From contig JARUPZ010000019.1 of the NCBI GenBank assembly GCA_031213475.1, positions 7,552,870 through 7,616,869 on the forward strand: a stretch of 64,000 bases of DNA, given 5' to 3'. The translations under genes and the position numbers were made by a program. The notes beneath the pieces are model-generated. The model was not told the DNA's origin, did no database searches, and saw only the letters and a list, made by a program, of their open reading frames with translations. How positions within the stretch are numbered: the stretch's first letter is position 1; each line of letters begins with the position of its first letter. This document shows, piece after piece, positions 60,084-64,000 of the stretch. The stretch comes from Nereocystis luetkeana (taxonomy: Eukaryota; Sar; Phaeophyceae; Laminariales; Laminariaceae).

Positions 60084-63000
60084 TTGTCGGTCAGCGATTC
60101 CGGAGATGCCGCGAACCAAGGCGAAAACGACCAATATGTAGGGAGGAGGGCGGGGGAGGAGGAAAAAGCATCATGCACCTACTGCGGTCTGGATGTAAAA
60201 CATTCGACAGGGGGGCAGAGAGACAATCAACATGCGGGTACCCGCCCCCTATCCCCACGGAGGGTTTGTGTACGTCCATTACATGTTGATCCAAGCGGAC
60301 CGCCTTGCGAGAGGGCATGTAAACCCAAGGTCCTGCATCGTGTGCCACTGCGAGTGGGTGAGAGGAAGCCGATCTCGCAACTACGTAGAGCTTGCTAGAG
60401 GGCTGCTAACGACCGAGCTTGGGGGGGTTGGGCGGCGGTGAAGAGCACCATACAGTTCGCCGACCTCCTTCAGTGGAGTATCCCCGGATCGAGGCCGGCT
60501 AGTTACTTGACCACAGGCGTTTACAGCTCATTCGAGCTGATGGCACGTGCTCATGGAAGGAGCCAAACCTCTTCGTTTCTCGTGTGATCCCTGTTCAGAG
60601 ATGCGTCGTGTCTGCTCCAAGGGGCTCACCTTGATTTTCCCCGCTCGAGGGAATGGGAAGTGGCCGTCGGCCGCTACCATGCGCTATTCGCCGCGCTCGG
60701 GATCCGATCACAGGATACAATTTTCCGGTTAACAAACTGGGCGCTCTACAGTGACCCCCACGCCCAAGGATATCTGGCGGGCCTCGACGCCGAGTGGAAC
60801 GAACGTTTAACAAGGTGGTGCCTCGGGGTTTAAAACGTACGTGAGGAAGGTATCACGCAGCCCCTGTTTCCGATGGAGGCGAAGAAATGGGGCCGGCACT
60901 GGAGTGTGGCCCGACAACGACGGGGAAGCCTGACTAAGAACGTGCAGTTCCAAGCGCCACAGAGACCCGCCAGAACGCGGTGAACCGGGACACCACGTCA
61001 AACGGAACTGCCTGGAACGCCCTGGATGAGGTCCGACGCCGCGTTGACAATACCCGGGGTGACAGTGAATAAATCTAGCGATAAGGGTGGGGGGGAGGAT
61101 TGGTCGCAAGTGGCAGGCGAGGTTGGTCGAGAGGAATTGGGGGGTGGGCATGAGCAGTGCAGGGAGAGGGGCCGACATGGGTATAGGGTGATACCCCTCA
61201 AGCGTGGGGGTAGCGCGCCACCTTCATCATCAGGCCGGGGGGGTACAGGGAGCGAGACTAGGAGAGAGGGGGGAGATAGTGAGGCTGGCAGAGTAGTGGA
61301 AACCGGAGGGACGCGAACTAGTGGTGGAGAGGAGAGAGAATGGAAGAACGAAGAGACAAATAACCGGAGGGGGGGGAGCGGTAAAAAACGACAGTGGGCC
61401 TAGGATACCGAACGGCGAGGCACCAGCTGGAGGATCACCCGGTATGCTGAGGAACGGGACGCGCCCGCGTGCCTTCCTGGGTGACACCAGAGGAGTTGCG
61501 GCGTATGGGGTCTGTCGTGGAACGCTCCAGCTCGGAAACAGGGCGGTACGTCTTCCATGTGGGCAGCAGGGGTACCACATGCTCCACACTCATGTTGTGG
61601 TCGAAGCCCTCGTGAGAGGGGGTATGGCCACCACTCAATGCTATTTCCTTGGATGACCTACGGCAACGTTCTGCAATCGCGGAAAAAAATGCAAACGCAG
61701 TTGACAGGCGAACACGCGCGCCAGAGCGTTTTCATGCTCGGCATCCTCCACCACGCCATGGGAGACCACCTGCTGAACCGGGACTTGGCTACGCCGAGCG
61801 CACGCATCATACTGTCACTGCTCCACGCACCGGACGGCTGGGTCAAGAGACGACAGAGGTTCGCGTTGGTGGAAAGTAGGAATACAGTCCTCCAGCTTCC
61901 ATGGCTGATGGCGTATACGAGGCGAGGGGACTCAAGGCAACGGGATGCGGTTTAAGGAAGGCGTTGGAAGAGACGAAGCTCAAACAGGGGTCGTCGGTGT
62001 GTCGCCACACGCGAGGGGTCAAAGTGGCAGCACGGATCCTTCTGGCAGGACCACATTCGGCAGGAAACGGGGAGATGTGGAATACGCTGATGGCCAAGTT
62101 CTCCCCCGAAGACCACGTCGCGGTGTCCGCGGCGGCGACGACTGACTGCAGTTCTGGCGAGCACCACCGAGGGGGCTGATGGAAAAGCTCCCCCGTGGCG
62201 CGCGGACTATGACTACACCTCTGAGACTATTTTCGACGTCATCATCTCCCGCATCTGGCCCCGGAAATGACGGCTAGCGGTGCGCGCAGCTGCAGTCCAT
62301 CATCGACACCGAGATCGGGCGGGAGGACTTTGGCCTGGGCATGGCGGCCTTCTGGCGGAGAATCGTCGACGGACCGGACGCGTTCCCGCCAGAGTTTTGA
62401 CGACTCTCCTTTCAGCCGAGCCTCGCCGCGTTGGGGGAAACGTTTAGGCCGCTTTAGAGGAGACTCGCCACCGCAGGGGTATGGGGCATTGGCGGCCGCG
62501 GTTGGAGGAAGTCAACCGGGAGGTGAGGCATTTTGGCTTCGCTGTACCCGGAGGAGTGGAGGCTGCGAGGCTCAGGGCACAAAAACTACACGAGACGGAC
62601 AACTGACTCGTTATCGCCGGTTGCTCTAACGCCTTTAACACCGTGAAAAGGACGGCGGTGCCTGCGGAGGTGGCCAACTGAGTACCAGCGCTCATGCCGT
62701 TACGGGCCAAGTGCCATGGTACAAGACCAACTGGAGTATTGTTTTGGATGAACTACGGGGAGACCAAGACGATTGCTTCTAGCGGTGTCCTGCAGGGGGA
62801 CCCCATGGGGCTGGTAACTTATGTCTGGAGTTGCGACCGGGGATTAAGCGTTTCAGAGATTAGTTCGAGGAGGAGGAGCGCAAGCCTTCGCGTGTATGGA
62901 CGAGGTCTCTGCCGGGCTTTCGCGGGTCCAGGCCAACACGGCTAGAGCATTTGCCTTTCTCCAGCGAAAGCTAGACAACAACGGTATCGTAGTCAACCCC

Positions 63001-63990
63001 GCCAAGACCGTGGCGCTACCACCGGACGGTCACATCCCGACGGTGGAAGATATTCCCCCCCTGGAAAGCGTTCATGTCCGCACTGCAAAGGAAGCAGGGG
63101 TAACGGTGGTCGGTGTCCCGATTGGCACAGACAAACACGTGCTGGAACGAGCGATGGAGGTGGTGAAGGACGGAGGCGTGGACCGCCTTGCGTGCTGCCT
63201 CGCTAGCTTGCCGAACATGTTACCTCGAAAGGGTCTAGACACGAGGCCGCCCCTCGAAACATACAAAAGGGAAGACGACGGTGCACAGCAGGCGTACGAG
63301 AAAATCTTCGAGCTACCCAGCGCGGCCGAGGCACAGTCGTTTTTCCAGGTGAGGTGCCCGGACAATAAGCCACCAGTACAAATCTCACCAGCAAGCTCAA
63401 ACACGCCTCTCTACAGGGCGGGAAGGATAGGGCTGCCGTCGACAGAAACTAGGCGAATGTCTGTCTCTATTGGGAGCGGGGTCGAAATCCTGCGGGAGGT
63501 TCTGGCAGAGCTCACGGGCCCGTTAGGAGACCGAGCGAAGAGTAGGCTCCCTGAATCGAGCATCATTGCTCAGCTCGGAGGCAACTTGCTAGGTTCGAGA
63601 TACTTGGGGGGTACCGGATGAAGCAATGGCGGGCATCGTCCCTGAATTTTGGTTGGACTGAGGCCTAGGCACAGAGAGGTACCCGTCTCCAAGCCCCCCA
63701 GAGGTCGACTTGCTGGCTGTGCATGACTCGGACACCGCAATTTCACGGAAAGCCTGAGAGAAGTTGGGCAAGCTGGTCAACCAGGGCCGTCACCCTGCGC
63801 GCACAGCTTCTCTGCACCAGCTGCTGGAGACGGCACGCCCGCCGGGACTGGGCGATCTGCTGGGTGGGGAGCGAAACCTAGGCCTTCGTCAAGGCCCGCT
63901 ATAAGAGCATGGGACAGGAGCGACCTCATGCTTTTGGGGGGGGCAACGGACTTACTCCGCGTCATACCCGCAGCAAAGTTTGTGGGCATC
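60084..63990 (+). pseudogene. Decayed reverse-transcriptase retroelement, copy 2, running off the right edge
   Basis: Fragments in order: CTYCGLDV-like Cys pair (about 60175); a gag-like stretch, LTNWALYSDPHAQGYLAGLD (about 60725-60790); VKRRQRFALVE (about 61840-61870); LGMAAFWRRIVDGPDAFPPE (about 62336-62395); CSNAFNTVKRTAV (about 62617-62656); SSGVLQGDPMG, RT motif B (about 62776-62810); ACMDEVSAGLSRVQ, the catalytic box with Asp-Asp changed to Asp-Glu (about 62889-62930); and an open frame 62896-63621 with NPAKTVALPP, VVGVPIGT and RIGLPSTETRR. Many stops and frameshifts make it inactive. Confidence 0.8.
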
Positions 63991-64000
63991 GGAAGGCGCT

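Overview
This is intron-rich nuclear DNA of a eukaryote. It has long introns (up to about 8 kb) with GT-AG ends, a mixed GC content, many simple repeats and G/C runs, several families of small inverted-repeat transposons, tRNA-derived SINEs, and decayed reverse-transcriptase elements. No operon, Shine-Dalgarno signal or CRISPR array is present. The gene style and the retroelement type would fit a macroalgal stramenopile, for example a brown alga. That assignment is an inference, not something the sequence proves.

Layout. 1648-18428 (+) holds at least 14 exons of a Cid1-like terminal nucleotidyltransferase (non-canonical poly(A)/poly(U) polymerase) with an unusual N-terminal beta-rich region; upstream exons probably lie left of the window. 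18.4-26.0 kb is intergenic: a purine-rich alternating minisatellite, a 23-bp minisatellite, and TAC arrays carrying MITEs. 26.2-46.55 kb (+) holds an eight-exon, membrane-anchored pepsin-family aspartyl protease homologue. Its first catalytic Asp codon is an Asn codon, so it may be a pseudoprotease. Its introns are full of mobile DNA and two possible antisense ORFs. 46.6-49.9 kb is intergenic with a complete SINE. 49.9-52.3 kb (-) and 60.1-64.0 kb (+) are two decayed copies of one reverse-transcriptase family in opposite orientation. Between them lie a tandem tRNA-like SINE pair with palindromic junctions, an unassigned ORF region, and a 1.2-kb foldback.

The strongest unexplained signals are three. 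First, very short TA-bounded motifs (TACCWGGTA, TATTAATA, TACAGCAGTA) are far commoner than chance. Two of them sit as 7-bp insertions inside otherwise conserved MITE copies, so they look like transposon scars. Second, several splice junctions of the nucleotidyltransferase gene have decayed 'echo' copies in the adjacent intron; a possible equivalent occurs in the protease gene. Third, the aspartyl protease has lost one catalytic Asp while the rest of its fold looks intact.

All exon boundaries were read by eye from splice signals, phase continuity and family motifs. Repeat boundaries are accurate to roughly 5-20 bases unless termini are given.
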